Positions 1 to 8,935 of a stretch of 64,000 nucleotides of DNA are shown piece by piece. A program made the translations under genes and the position numbers. This DNA is from Pelomonas asaccharophilus_A (lineage in GTDB: Bacteria; Pseudomonadota; Gammaproteobacteria; Burkholderiales; Burkholderiaceae_C). The first letter of the stretch is position 1, and each line of letters begins with the position of its first letter. Location: contig NZ_JAVDXV010000007.1 of assembly GCF_031458115.1 (NCBI RefSeq), positions 1 to 64,000 of the forward strand, read 5' to 3'. The notes below the pieces were generated by a model. It had not been told where the DNA came from, did not search any database, and saw nothing but the letters and a program-made list of their open reading frames with translations.

Positions 1-123
1 GAATTCTTCTGGGTAGGGTTGCTTGCTCTGCATGGCACCTCCGATTGGGCCTCAGTTTGAGGCTCGAAGATGTCTACTGAACCCGGGTCGATTCACACTC
101 GAAGTGCCGGTACGTTCGCATCG

Positions 124-558
124 TCATCTCGTCCCCAGCCTTTCACGAAGCACGATGAGCTTCTCCTCAACGCTGCGCTGCCGAGTGCCATCGAACTCAA
201 TCGATGCATGGCATGCGTCGCACAGCGAGATCAAGTCTTCATCGCGTTCGCCAATGATCACCGGCTCGTCGTAGCTGATGTGATGCACGCACTGCGCCTT
301 CGCCAAGCACAGTCGGCACAGGCTCCCATCACGCTTCAGCACCCGCCTACGAATCTCGCCCCACTCTGGGGACTGCAGGTACGCGGGGTAGCTCTCTGAA
401 AAGAGCGCCCACAGCGGATGGATGGTGACAGCAACCGTTGGTTCCCCAATGCGCGTCAGCAGCGAGTTCAGCTGGTCTGCCAATCGCTGCTGTTCTGCGA
501 ACTTCCTGGCCTTCTCGGCATCCCGTTCCGCTTTCCGCGCCTCTTCGCTGGGGCTCAT
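124..558 (-). CDS. HNH-type zinc nuclease-like protein
   Basis: A 144-residue protein. Its first 30 residues are charged and probably helical. The C-terminal half shows a CxxC pair (CRLC), an HH pair (CVHHISY) and a second CxxC-H (LCDACHAS), the layout of HNH endonucleases with a zinc knuckle. Nuclease activity is a family expectation and was not seen directly. It is the last gene of a minus-strand cluster that begins with a lipoprotein and a secreted subtilase-like protein, and it lies at the edge of the window. The ATG at 558 has only a weak ribosome site. It could be a stand-alone restriction-type nuclease or the effector of the protease cluster; the sequence does not decide. Confidence 0.7.
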   Translation of the reverse strand: MSPSEEARKAERDAEKARKFAEQQRLADQLNSLLTRIGEPTVAVTIHPLWALFSESYPAYLQSPEWGEIRRRVLKRDGSLCRLCLAKAQCVHHISYDEPVIIGERDEDLISLCDACHASIEFDGTRQRSVEEKLIVLRERLGTR

Positions 559-623
559 AGCTTGCTGGTCCGTCAGTGCGTTGGGCAGAACGACAGCTCG
601 TCGTCCCGCAGTTCGACCTTCGG

Positions 624-791
624 TTACCGAAGCAGCTTCAGCTTTTCAGTCCGTTGGCTAATGAGCGGTCGGACCTCGCTCAGGAACTTTGGCAACAAGC
701 TCAGGGCCTTGCTGTACGAGACGCCCTTCGGGAACTCCAGCAGGTCAAGAACTTTTGAGATCGTGCCAGTATCAACCTGGCCGGACACCAT
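624..791 (-). CDS. possible small protein downstream of the secreted protease gene
   Basis: An open frame of about 85 codons (878 down to 624) follows the TAG stop of the subtilase-like gene in exactly the same frame. It reads like real protein, ending in SYSKALSLLPKFLSEV and a basic tail. The first ATG is at 791 and gives 55 residues, but no good ribosome site precedes it. It may be a separate small gene, or the former C-terminus of the upstream protein cut off by a TAG. I recognise no family. It fills the gap between the protease gene and the HNH gene and is probably cotranscribed. Confidence 0.4.
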   Translation of the reverse strand: MVSGQVDTGTISKVLDLLEFPKGVSYSKALSLLPKFLSEVRPLISQRTEKLKLLR

Positions 792-878
792 CCACAAGAA
801 TGCGACGGCCCATTGCAGCCCTTCGACGGCCTCGCGAACGGGGGCCAGCCATAGTTGTTGGGCGCAGCGAAGGGTCAG

Positions 879-2687
879 CTAGAGGCCATCGAAGAGCTTC
901 GCCACAGGAAGCCAGTAGCGTCGGCTCGTGGTCTGTGTTGCTCCCTGTAGCGAAATCATTTGGGTCCTAAAAGATGCATACCAATCCGGGAGTGCGGCCT
1001 TGGACACTGGGGCGTTGTATGCCTGACGTAGTCCCAGCAGCCAAGCCACGCGCGGCGTGGAAAAGCTGCTGCCGCACTCGGCGCCGTTGCTGTAGGTTCC
1101 GTCATAGGCAAGGCCATAAAACGGGTTCGGCCCACTTAGCGGCAGGCGTCCGCTGCCGCAAAGGTCCTTCCCTGTGCTGTCGGTATTCATCACCGCCAGT
1201 ACGTCGCCCGGGGCGGCCTTGCCTCGATACGCCAGGTAGATCGCATCGCCAATCACCTCCTTGCCATCGTTTCCGGTAGCCGCCAGCGACACGCCCAGTG
1301 CGTCAGCATCAGGTCCAAAGTCGATCTCGTGCGTCTCAACGGTCCAGGACATGCTGATGAAAAACGGCGTACCTGTCTTCATCGCATAGAGCTGGGCGAC
1401 CTTTTGCAAGACGGTGATCGGTGTCTGCTGCGCCGGCCCCAGCGAATCGACGACCTTGGCAGGAATTTGCGCCACAAGCTGTGTCGCGTCTGATCGAGCC
1501 TTGTTCATGATGCCGTCTGTCGGTTGGATTTCTCCAAGCTTGGAGTGGACACCTGTGGTGACAAGGGCAATGTAGGTAAGTTCTTCCCAGAACTCCTTGG
1601 CCCACTTCTGCTGTGTGAAGAGAGGCAGGTATACAACCTTCACCTTTGGCGTCAGCTTCGTGAAGTCCGCCAACGCGGTAGCAATCTTCGAGGCGTGCAG
1701 TGGCTTCGGCGGCGTGTACGCCGGGAAGTCCGTGACGACACTGTCCTTCGCCAAAAAAGCGGGTGGCGCCCCAGGAATGAAATTCGCTGTTCGAATGTCA
1801 TTCAGTGCCTTGAGGAAGAATTGCCGGGAGGCCTCGAAGGCTTCAGCTGTTGGCCAGGAATCATCAAGAACGTAGACCACTACTTCCTGCTGTGGCGGCC
1901 GGCGCTTGATCAGCGCAGCAAGCAGCTGCAGATCGGCCTGCACGCTTGACGCCTGCCCCGCACCCACTGAGTCTGCAGCAAACTTCAAGGTCAGCGGTTG
2001 GGACCAGTAGGCGTTGGTCGGGATTTCCGCGACATCAACTCCCTGCGCCTTTGCCTGAGCCCGGGCCTCTTCTTCAGCTTTCGCTTCCTCCTTCGCTTGC
2101 GCCACGGTCACCCAGCGCCATTGGCTGACCAAGGGCTCGGCCTTCCTTCCCTTGTCCAGAATGCGGCGCCAGTCAGCAACGTCGGCCGTCATGCTCTTTC
2201 CGGAAAGGACGACGTGGTAATCCGGACCGCCCTGCACACGAGGCATTCCGTAGTTCGGATTGCCGGCCATCTTTTCCTTCCATTGCATCGGAGGAATGTC
2301 AGGCAATGCCAAAGTTGCCCCAGCCTTGATGGCGCCGCGACTTGGCAATTTGTTAAGCGTTTGGATTCGATCCGCCAGTTGCTCATAGACGTCATGCGCC
2401 GCCGTCGGTCCAACGCCGAATTGCTCGCTAACTAGCTTCTCCAGCGAGTCGTCGTTCTTCACCACATACGGCTTGGTCAGCGTGGACTTGAGCAGGCCGC
2501 TGAAAGCCTTGAAACTGTCCATGTACTTGGCGTTGACCGTTCGATGAACGAGGACCAGGCCTTCGTGCGACGGGGCATTGTCATCGGCCATCGCTGCGAG
2601 CGAGGTCAAGAGTCCAATGCCAGCCAGGACGCACTGAGCCCATGACAGTTGTCGCCACTGCCGCCAACCCTCGAACGAGATCTTCAC
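879..2687 (-). CDS. secreted subtilase-like (S8) protein with LysM-like N-terminal region
   Basis: A 602-residue protein starting at a GTG that overlaps the lipoprotein stop (GTGA), so translation is probably coupled. An N-terminal hydrophobic stretch (LAGIGLLTSLAAMA) is a likely signal peptide. Residues about 90-140 (YVVKNDDSLEKLVSEQFGVG and onward to ALPDIPP) resemble a LysM-type repeat. The second half has a divergent subtilase layout: Asp in VVVYVLDDSW, a possible His in PLHASKIATALADF, Asn in LAATGND and Ser in GSSFSTPRVAW. The usual HGT triplet around the His is missing, so activity is less certain than for the S8 gene at 3968. Genes before and behind (lipoprotein, small ORF, HNH protein) form one cluster. 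An envelope or periplasmic role is inferred from the signal peptide. Confidence 0.6.
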   Translation of the reverse strand: MKISFEGWRQWRQLSWAQCVLAGIGLLTSLAAMADDNAPSHEGLVLVHRTVNAKYMDSFKAFSGLLKSTLTKPYVVKNDDSLEKLVSEQFGVGPTAAHDVYEQLADRIQTLNKLPSRGAIKAGATLALPDIPPMQWKEKMAGNPNYGMPRVQGGPDYHVVLSGKSMTADVADWRRILDKGRKAEPLVSQWRWVTVAQAKEEAKAEEEARAQAKAQGVDVAEIPTNAYWSQPLTLKFAADSVGAGQASSVQADLQLLAALIKRRPPQQEVVVYVLDDSWPTAEAFEASRQFFLKALNDIRTANFIPGAPPAFLAKDSVVTDFPAYTPPKPLHASKIATALADFTKLTPKVKVVYLPLFTQQKWAKEFWEELTYIALVTTGVHSKLGEIQPTDGIMNKARSDATQLVAQIPAKVVDSLGPAQQTPITVLQKVAQLYAMKTGTPFFISMSWTVETHEIDFGPDADALGVSLAATGNDGKEVIGDAIYLAYRGKAAPGDVLAVMNTDSTGKDLCGSGRLPLSGPNPFYGLAYDGTYSNGAECGSSFSTPRVAWLLGLRQAYNAPVSKAALPDWYASFRTQMISLQGATQTTSRRYWLPVAKLFDGL

Positions 2688-3598
2688 TTCTTGCTCTTCT
2701 CGGACTTGATGTCCGTCAGAGCCTGCTTCAAAAGGCCCCAGTCACTCGTACCGACACTTTCATTCGTGGTGTCGGCCCCGCAAAAGTCTGTGTGCAACGA
2801 CACCTTGCCCTTCGCGGGCAGGGGTATGCGCTGGTATGTCGACCCATCAGACAACGAAACCGTCGTGGCGTAGTCCCGCACGTCCTTCCTCTCGCCACTG
2901 CAGTCCTTTGCGTTGCAGTGAAAGACGCGAATCTTGTAGGCCTTGCAGACGGGGATCGGGAACCAATCGACCGTCCCCACGGACGCAAGTTGATCGACGG
3001 GAAATGCCTTACGTCCCACCAAAACGTCTCCAGCGGGTTTGACGGAATAGGCCCAGCATGGGGAGTTAGGCACTGCCGCCTGCGGTGGCTTGCCGATGGC
3101 AACTTCGATGACAAAGGGCTTCAGCGGAACAACGTCCGTTGCGCAGTCGGGTTCCTTTTGTGCCGAAGCAAACGCGCCTGCCAAGCTGGCTGCCGTCACG
3201 ACAACGTCAATTGCATCCTTGCGGTTGTCGGTTACCTGGGTGCCAATGGCGTTGATGATGAGTTCGTCGAGGTAGCTGACCGAACTCACCGTGGTCGGCG
3301 TCAACGCAAGTACGCCACCTGACGAATTGTCCAGGGCATAGAAGGTCGGGAGTTGCTTAGAGTCCGCGGTGCTGGCCATGGGAACCGGCGTGAATGCCAC
3401 GCTCTCGGTCGCACCGGTCTTATCTGCAGCGGGTGTCACCTTCAACACGGTTCGAGGCACCACAAACGGGAATCCCGCGCCCTCAAGCCCGCCAGATGGC
3501 AGTGCCGCATAGGTTAGCTTGGCCTGTGGCGTTCCACAGCCGGAAAGCGCGACCGTGCCGCACACGGCCAGCACCGCGATCAGTAGACCGTATTTCAT
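2684..3598 (-). CDS. predicted lipoprotein, first gene of the protease cluster
   Basis: The 304-residue start is set by the ATG at 3598 with GGAGAAG just upstream, followed by MKYGLLIAVLAVCGTVALSGC, a typical lipoprotein signal with an LSGC lipobox. A longer frame upstream lacks such a signal. The mature part contains four or more cysteines (CATD, SPCWAY, PVCKAY, FHCNAKDCSG), which suggests disulfides in the periplasm. I do not recognise the family. The gene overlaps the subtilase-like gene by 4 bases and is divergent from a second subtilase gene 369 bases away. A partner or regulator of the secreted protease is the simplest guess from the coupling. Confidence 0.65.
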   Translation of the reverse strand: MKYGLLIAVLAVCGTVALSGCGTPQAKLTYAALPSGGLEGAGFPFVVPRTVLKVTPAADKTGATESVAFTPVPMASTADSKQLPTFYALDNSSGGVLALTPTTVSSVSYLDELIINAIGTQVTDNRKDAIDVVVTAASLAGAFASAQKEPDCATDVVPLKPFVIEVAIGKPPQAAVPNSPCWAYSVKPAGDVLVGRKAFPVDQLASVGTVDWFPIPVCKAYKIRVFHCNAKDCSGERKDVRDYATTVSLSDGSTYQRIPLPAKGKVSLHTDFCGADTTNESVGTSDWGLLKQALTDIKSEKSKK

Positions 3599-3967
3599 GA
3601 TCTTCTCCGCTGAATGGGACGCCATCGCTCTTCCCGTGTTGGGGCGTGAATTTGGATGCCGGCGCTCTTTCAGCAAAGTATCGAGCGCCAGTGCTCGAAA
3701 CACCTCATCGAATCTGATGAGGTGCGCACGTGGATCAGGCATCGACGCATTGCCCTGCCCGCTGATGCCACGACCCACGCACTTGTCGCACCGCCGCCTC
3801 GACCGGCTGGCCTGCATCCGCTTTGAAGGTCGGGGCCAGCTCCCGCAGGCTCACACGGGAAGCCAGCTGGCCGTCGGCCTGCTTTTCCCACCTAGAAGCC
3901 TTTGCAGTGCAAACCCTGTGCCGTCGGTTGACGGAGCGCAGGAAACTCGCCGCCAGGGAGGAAGAAG
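3599..3967. promoter_or_regulatory. divergent intergenic region between the two protease clusters
   Basis: These 369 bases separate the minus-strand lipoprotein cluster from the plus-strand subtilase-MBL pair and must carry both promoters. I see no convincing gene here and no clear -35/-10 pair. The plus-strand ribosome site (GGGAGGAAGAAG) sits at its right edge and the minus-strand one (GGAGAAG) at its left edge. Confidence 0.4.
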
Positions 3968-5986
3968 ATGGACAAGATACCGAGCTTCCTGATCGAGTAC
4001 GTCCTGTTCGGCCGTGACGGCAGCGAACGGATTGAGCGCTTCACCCAGGATGCCGGCATCGGCATCGATGTCTGGAACGCGTTTGCAAAAGACCTTGGAG
4101 CCACGGCACAAGTCATCCTGACGCCTGCGCAAAGGGTCACGGGCGTCAGGCTCGCGTCGTCGCTGCACAAAAGCATTCAACGGTTCGCCAAGGCGAGGCC
4201 TGCCCGTGCTCAGAAGGTTCGCGCGAACGTGTCGCCCATGGAGAGCTTCGTCTCCGCGAGGATTGGGCTGTTCGAGCTGATCCAGGTCGTCCTGCCCTTA
4301 ACAGCTTGGTGGAGCCGCATGCAGCTCTCGTCCTTGAGGGACCCAGCTTCAACCCTGCGAGCTAATCTGCGCGACGCCATCGTGGCCCGGTTCAGCTCAG
4401 TTTCGGAGTTTGAACCGATCGTCCGGCGTGCGATGAGAGACGGATCCACCAGCATCAAGAGTCGACTCATCGAATCTGCACCGACGGTGGCGCTGATCGG
4501 CGTGTTTGATCTTCGGCGTGACCTGAAAGCATCTGAGTTTCCGGATCATCCTGAGCACCTTCCCGAATTCTTTCTCGCTAACGCCGAAGACATTGCTGAT
4601 CGCGGACTCGACTTGCTCGCGGGTCAGATGGTGGACGAACTTGAGCAGTTTCGTGCGATGGAAGGGGCTCAATTCGAATTTGGCTCCAAGCCGCCTGGCA
4701 GCCCTCCCCCTCCTCTGGTGCAACGCGTCTTCACAGATCGTGCTGCAAACATTGCGGAGTCCGAAGGCATCGGCACGATCAAGGCTGACGCGGCCGCTCG
4801 CTTGTTCGACGTGGATTGCACAAGCGTGACCTGGGCCGTTATCGATGCCGGCATCGCTGCCAAGCATCCCGCTTTCCTTGATCACGGCGCGAAGGATCCG
4901 CTGGGCAAGCCGATCTTCCCGCCGCCATCGCGCGTGCGCGCCACCTATGACTTCACTCGGCTGGAAGTGATTCGCAGCTACGACCTGACCTTGTCGCCGC
5001 CGCAGTCCGAAGGCAGGGCGGCCGATATCGAGCGCGCGATAGACCAGCTAGTTGAAACGCCGGGTCGCGACGACACGCCTGCATTCAGAGAGGTTGCTCG
5101 CAGAAATCTTGAGCGAATCGCTCAGCAACTCGACAGCGAGTCTGCGCCGGACTGGGCACTGATCGAGCCGCTGATCAAGCTCGAGGCCACTGGTGGGGAC
5201 GAACTGTCGTCAGACCACGGCACGCATGTGGCAGGTGTACTCGGTGCTGACTGGCGCGAGCCGGACTCCAGCGAGATCATCCTTCAAGGGGTCTGCCCCG
5301 ACATCAATCTGTTGGATATGCGGGTGATTGGCGGCACTGAGGGCGGCACCGAGTCCGCGGTGATCGGAGCCCTCGAGTTCATACGCTTCCTCAACGAAAA
5401 GGCGGCCGCCCAAGAGATCGCCGTCGCAGGTTGCAACATCAGCCTTTCCATTCCGTACGACCCCAAGAAATACGGCTGCGGCGTCACACCTGTCTGCACT
5501 GCCTCTGACCGCTTGAGCAACTCAGGCGTCGTCGTCGTGGTTGCGGCCGGCAACCGGGGTTGGATCCAACAGCCGGCCGGTTTTAGCGCGTTCTCCTTCT
5601 GCTCTATCACCGACCCGGGTAACGCGCACGACGTCATCACGGTGGGATCGACTCATCGCCTAAAGCCCCATTTGCACGGCATCAGCTACTTCTCCAGCCG
5701 TGGTCCTACAGGCGACGGGCGTATCAAGCCTGATCTAGTGGCGCCTGGCGAAAAGATCCGTGGCCCGGTGCGCGGCGACACAGACGACGAGCTCGACGGC
5801 ACCAGCTTTGCGGCGCCCTTCGTGAGCGGCGGCGCGGCCATGTTGATCTCACGTCACAAGGAGCTTCTGGGCGACCCCTCGCGGGTCAAGCAAATCCTCT
5901 GCAGCACGGCTACCGACCTGGGGCGAGAAAAGTACTTCCAAGGTGCCGGCCTCGTCGACGTGCTTCGAGCCTTGCAATCCGTCTAG
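3968..5986 (+). CDS. cytoplasmic subtilisin-like serine protease (S8) with large N-terminal domain
   Basis: A 672-residue protein with a strong ribosome site (GGGAGGAAG) before the ATG. No signal peptide is visible. The catalytic triad is complete: Asp293 in VIDAGI, His417 in DHGTHVAG, Ser613 in DGTSFAAP, with the oxyanion Asn in VVAAGNRG. About 260 residues precede the protease domain; I recognise nothing in them except predicted helices. A long insert (about 310-405) lies between the Asp and His motifs. The MBL-fold gene follows 18 bases later in what must be one operon. Proteases paired with MBL-fold proteins occur in predicted bacterial conflict systems, so a role as inducible effector or activating protease is plausible but inferred. 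Confidence 0.85.
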   Translation: MDKIPSFLIEYVLFGRDGSERIERFTQDAGIGIDVWNAFAKDLGATAQVILTPAQRVTGVRLASSLHKSIQRFAKARPARAQKVRANVSPMESFVSARIGLFELIQVVLPLTAWWSRMQLSSLRDPASTLRANLRDAIVARFSSVSEFEPIVRRAMRDGSTSIKSRLIESAPTVALIGVFDLRRDLKASEFPDHPEHLPEFFLANAEDIADRGLDLLAGQMVDELEQFRAMEGAQFEFGSKPPGSPPPPLVQRVFTDRAANIAESEGIGTIKADAAARLFDVDCTSVTWAVIDAGIAAKHPAFLDHGAKDPLGKPIFPPPSRVRATYDFTRLEVIRSYDLTLSPPQSEGRAADIERAIDQLVETPGRDDTPAFREVARRNLERIAQQLDSESAPDWALIEPLIKLEATGGDELSSDHGTHVAGVLGADWREPDSSEIILQGVCPDINLLDMRVIGGTEGGTESAVIGALEFIRFLNEKAAAQEIAVAGCNISLSIPYDPKKYGCGVTPVCTASDRLSNSGVVVVVAAGNRGWIQQPAGFSAFSFCSITDPGNAHDVITVGSTHRLKPHLHGISYFSSRGPTGDGRIKPDLVAPGEKIRGPVRGDTDDELDGTSFAAPFVSGGAAMLISRHKELLGDPSRVKQILCSTATDLGREKYFQGAGLVDVLRALQSV

Positions 5987-6004
5987 TCAACAGGGAGCTC
6001 CGAA

Positions 6005-7312
6005 ATGTTGCTCACCCTTGAAATCGTTCCCGCCCACGAGGGAGATTGTCTGATGTTGCACTGGGGTACGGCAGCCGACCCCAAGCACGCGCTCATCGAC
6101 GGAGGACCGGGGGACGTCTACGACAAGAAGCTCTTGCCTCGCATCAACCAGATCCGGGCCAGCCGAGGGCTCAATACGCCATTGAAGCTGTCCCTTGTGA
6201 TGGTCAGTCACATCGACAACGACCACATCACCGGCGTCAAGAAGCTGTTCGCCGGCATGGAGGCGCTGGTCGGCGGTTCGCCCAAGAAGAGCCCAGTCCT
6301 CGTTGACCGGCTGTGGCACAACACGTTCAACGACATCCTCGACGACGACGTCGACGAGTACTACGAGCAAGTGACGGCGTCATTCACGGCGTCGGTCGGT
6401 GGGGAGCCGAACCCCAAGATCGAGAGCAAGGTGCAGTCAGCGTTCATCGCCAAAGGCGAGCCGCAGGCAGATGCCGAGTTCCAGGCACGCGTCGTCTCAG
6501 AAATTCTCGCCGGCCAGCCCGATGGCCGAGATCTCAGGAACTCGTTCGAGGTCCTCAAGGCTGCCAACTGGATCAAGTACTCCCTCAATGCACCTTTCAC
6601 GAAGGCCGGCAAAGGGACGTTGATCAAGGTCGACAAGACGCCGATGTCGGCCGACATCGAGGGTCTCCAACTCGCGATCTATGGGCCGATGCAGGCCGAG
6701 ATCGAGGCGCTGCAGGCCGCATTCGACCAGTACATCAAGTCCAAGGGATTGAACGTTGAGGCGGTTTTGGCTGCGTACGCTGACAAGAGCGTGCCAAACC
6801 TGTCCAGCATCGTCTGCTACGTCGGGATGAAGAACGGGGCCGGCCAGCCTCGCACCATCTTGCTGACGGGCGACGCACGCGGCGACAAGATCATCGAGAG
6901 TCTGCGCAACACCAAGACGCTGACCGGAGCTTCGATGCACGTCACGATCCTGAAGTTGCCGCATCACGGCAGCAATCGGAATTTGGCGCCCGACTTCTTC
7001 ACGACCATCACCGCTGATCACTACGTCATCTCGGCCGACGGCAAGTACGGGAATCCGGATTGCGACACCCTGAAATGGCTCGTTGAAGCACGCGGGAAAT
7101 CCGCTGTCTACGACATCTACCTGACCTACAAACCCAAGGACATTGACGCAAAGCACAAAGCTGAGGTCGAGTCCAAAGGCAAGACGTGGGACGAAAAGAC
7201 GATGTCGATCGAACTCTTCTTCAAGTCTGCCGTGGCTCAAGGCTACAAATTCCGTTACCACCAGGGCGACGTGCTGAAGATCGATCTGGGTGACGAGACG
7301 CTGCCCTGGTGA
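6005..7312 (+). CDS. metallo-beta-lactamase-fold hydrolase (ComEC-like type)
   Basis: A 435-residue protein. The metal-binding HxDxDH motif is at 69-74 (SHIDNDH). A later LKLPHHGSNRN supplies further metal-ligand histidines, as in the MBL domain of ComEC-type proteins. ILLTGDARGD near residue 290 matches the aspartate strand. No signal peptide or membrane segment is seen, so it should be cytoplasmic. A roughly 130-residue insert between the first and later motifs is unlike small MBL enzymes. Substrate unknown; nucleic acid or nucleotide hydrolysis would fit the subfamily. It lies 18 bases behind the subtilase gene. Confidence 0.85.
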   Translation: MLLTLEIVPAHEGDCLMLHWGTAADPKHALIDGGPGDVYDKKLLPRINQIRASRGLNTPLKLSLVMVSHIDNDHITGVKKLFAGMEALVGGSPKKSPVLVDRLWHNTFNDILDDDVDEYYEQVTASFTASVGGEPNPKIESKVQSAFIAKGEPQADAEFQARVVSEILAGQPDGRDLRNSFEVLKAANWIKYSLNAPFTKAGKGTLIKVDKTPMSADIEGLQLAIYGPMQAEIEALQAAFDQYIKSKGLNVEAVLAAYADKSVPNLSSIVCYVGMKNGAGQPRTILLTGDARGDKIIESLRNTKTLTGASMHVTILKLPHHGSNRNLAPDFFTTITADHYVISADGKYGNPDCDTLKWLVEARGKSAVYDIYLTYKPKDIDAKHKAEVESKGKTWDEKTMSIELFFKSAVAQGYKFRYHQGDVLKIDLGDETLPW

Positions 7313-7368
7313 AGGTGCGCCTCGCGCCGCACCGGTCTTTCGTCAGGCCGGACCGGTAGACCAAGGCA

Positions 7369-7528
7369 TCAATTCTGGCTCGTCGATTTGCGTGCAGGTT
7401 TCAATCCAAGGAGCTTCAGCCCTTCGGCCAAGCTCTGTCGGCTCTTCCAGTAGTCGGCCCACGGATCAGCCTTCTCGCTTGCCAAGTATTCGGGTGCGGT
7501 CTCCGCGCAGCTGGAAGGCGCCTCCAAA
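7369..7528 (-). pseudogene. C-terminal remnant of an unidentified protein
   Basis: The minus frame ending with TGA at 7369 reads through TAPEYLASEKADPWADYW and then a basic tail ending KSTSQN, convincingly protein-like with good codon use, but it has no start of its own. Upstream it runs into the antisense of the YcaQ-like fragment, so the natural N-terminal part is gone. It lies tail to tail with the next fragment, as expected at a deletion or insertion scar. I cannot name the family. Confidence 0.35.
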
Positions 7529-7888
7529 GTGAAGCATTGGGTACCCGCCGACCTGATGGAAGAAGGCCCGCCGGCGCTGGACGAAAGCCGCGTCCAGATC
7601 CTGTCCCCCTTCGACCCGCGGATGATCCAACGGCGCCGGACGAAGCTGTTCTTCGACTACGAGCACAAGTTCGAGGCCTACGTGCCCGCGGCCAAGCGCG
7701 TCATGGGCTATTTCGCCCTGCCCGTCCTGATGGGCGACGCCGTGGTGGCGGCGCTCGACCTCAAGATGGACCTCCAGGCCGACAAGCTGCTGGTCCAGAA
7801 GTGGACCTGGACCGCCAAGCCGTTCGCCGGTGCCAAGGCGGCGAACGAGCAGGCCCTGGGCGAGTTCGAGACCTTCCAGCGGCGGTGA
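7529..7888 (+). pseudogene. C-terminal fragment of a YcaQ-like winged-helix DNA glycosylase
   Basis: Only about 120 residues remain. They match, from memory, the C-terminal end of the YcaQ/HTH_42 family of DNA-crosslink repair glycosylases: ILSPFDPRMIQRRRTKLFF, then FEAYVPAAKRVMGYFALPVL and a conserved GD..VAALDLKMD run. A full protein has about 350-400 residues. The frame is open back to about 7454, but that part does not look like the family. The GTG at 7529 is the first start and has no good ribosome site. Probably a dead leftover of the ancestral chromosome. Confidence 0.7.
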
Positions 7889-8020
7889 CCCCTTCAGCCG
7901 GCCGCAAAGACCGGCCTGTCGGCCGTTGCGTGGAGCTGGCGCGCGACGGATCGGGTACACCGCCTTGGCAGCCCGCATGTAAGCTCGTCGAAACAGCAAC
8001 GGCCAATCAGGGAGGCAGTC

Positions 8021-8875
8021 TTGAGCAAAAGGGCGCCGTTCGTTTTGCCTGTCCACCCTGATCCGTGCCCGGATCTGGAGGTCGAACTTGGCCCAGACAA
8101 CAAGGGTGTGGGCTGGTGGGTGCCCCAGGTGAAGCACACCTATCTTGCCAAGTACATCGACGCCACGCGCAAGGCACAGGTCAAGTTCAGCCAGCGGGTA
8201 TTCATCGACCCGTTTTGCGCCCCCGGCCGCATCCAAGTCAAAGGCGAGTCATTCACCCGGGACGGCGGGGCACTGGTCGCCTGGCGGCAGTCTGTCGCAT
8301 CAGACTGTCCTTTCACGTCGGTGCTGGTGGGTGACCTGGACGCGAGCCGCGCCCAAGCCTGCGCGGCCCGCCTTACCGCTGCTGGCGCGCCGGTCATCAA
8401 GTTCGAAGGCCCGGCGGCCAGCACGACGCTTCAAATGATCGAGCAGGTGCCGCCGCGGGCGCTCTGCTTGGCCTACATCGACCCGTACAACCTAGAGTAC
8501 CTGTCGTTCTCGATCATCGAAGAGCTGGCGAAGCTGAGGTTTGTCGATTTCGCCGTCCACTTCAGCCTGATGGATCTGACTCGCAACGTCGACATGGAAC
8601 TCGACCCAGACCGCGATCGCTTTGCCGGCGCGTCGCCGGGGTGGCGGGAGCGCGTGCCTCCCAACACCTCCAAGGCACGGTTGCCCGCCTGGTTCTTTGA
8701 AGACTGGATGGCATTGATCTCAAGCCTGGGGTTTCACGTGAGCCAGGTCATGCCCCTGGTCGAAGACGGCAAGGGGCGAGCCCTGTACCGCTTGGTCTTC
8801 TTCAGCCGGCACGCCTTTCCCGACAAGATCTGGGGCGACATCGCGAAGAGTCCGACGCGCGATCTGTTCGCCTGA
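8021..8875 (+). CDS. tcmP: three-Cys-motif partner protein TcmP (copy 1)
   Basis: A 284-residue protein starting at TTG behind GGGAGG. It has the TcmP layout: an N-terminal part ending in QVKHTYLAKYIDAT, then VFIDPFCAPGRIQV, which resembles a Rossmann-fold methyltransferase motif I, then LVGDLDASRA and CLAYIDPYNLEYLSF. The family is named for its genetic link to Gp37/Gp68 (DUF5131) proteins that carry a three-cysteine motif; one such gene lies at 10662. This copy is separated from it by a minus-strand gene. Biochemical role unknown; nucleic acid modification is a guess from the fold. Confidence 0.75.
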   Translation: MSKRAPFVLPVHPDPCPDLEVELGPDNKGVGWWVPQVKHTYLAKYIDATRKAQVKFSQRVFIDPFCAPGRIQVKGESFTRDGGALVAWRQSVASDCPFTSVLVGDLDASRAQACAARLTAAGAPVIKFEGPAASTTLQMIEQVPPRALCLAYIDPYNLEYLSFSIIEELAKLRFVDFAVHFSLMDLTRNVDMELDPDRDRFAGASPGWRERVPPNTSKARLPAWFFEDWMALISSLGFHVSQVMPLVEDGKGRALYRLVFFSRHAFPDKIWGDIAKSPTRDLFA

Positions 8876-8895
8876 AGTCAGGCACGCTGCAGGGT

Positions 8896-8926
8896 CTGGC
8901 CATCCGCCTGGTCGGCGGATGGCCAG
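8896..8926. terminator. perfect hairpin between convergent genes
   Basis: A 13-base stem (CTGGCCATCCGCC) with a 5-base loop TGGTC and a perfect return arm. It lies between the ends of tcmP copy 1 (plus) and the minus-strand gene ending at 8936. There is no long T run, so termination is inferred from the stem and its position; it could serve both strands. Confidence 0.55.
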
Positions 8927-8935
8927 TAAGGCTTC

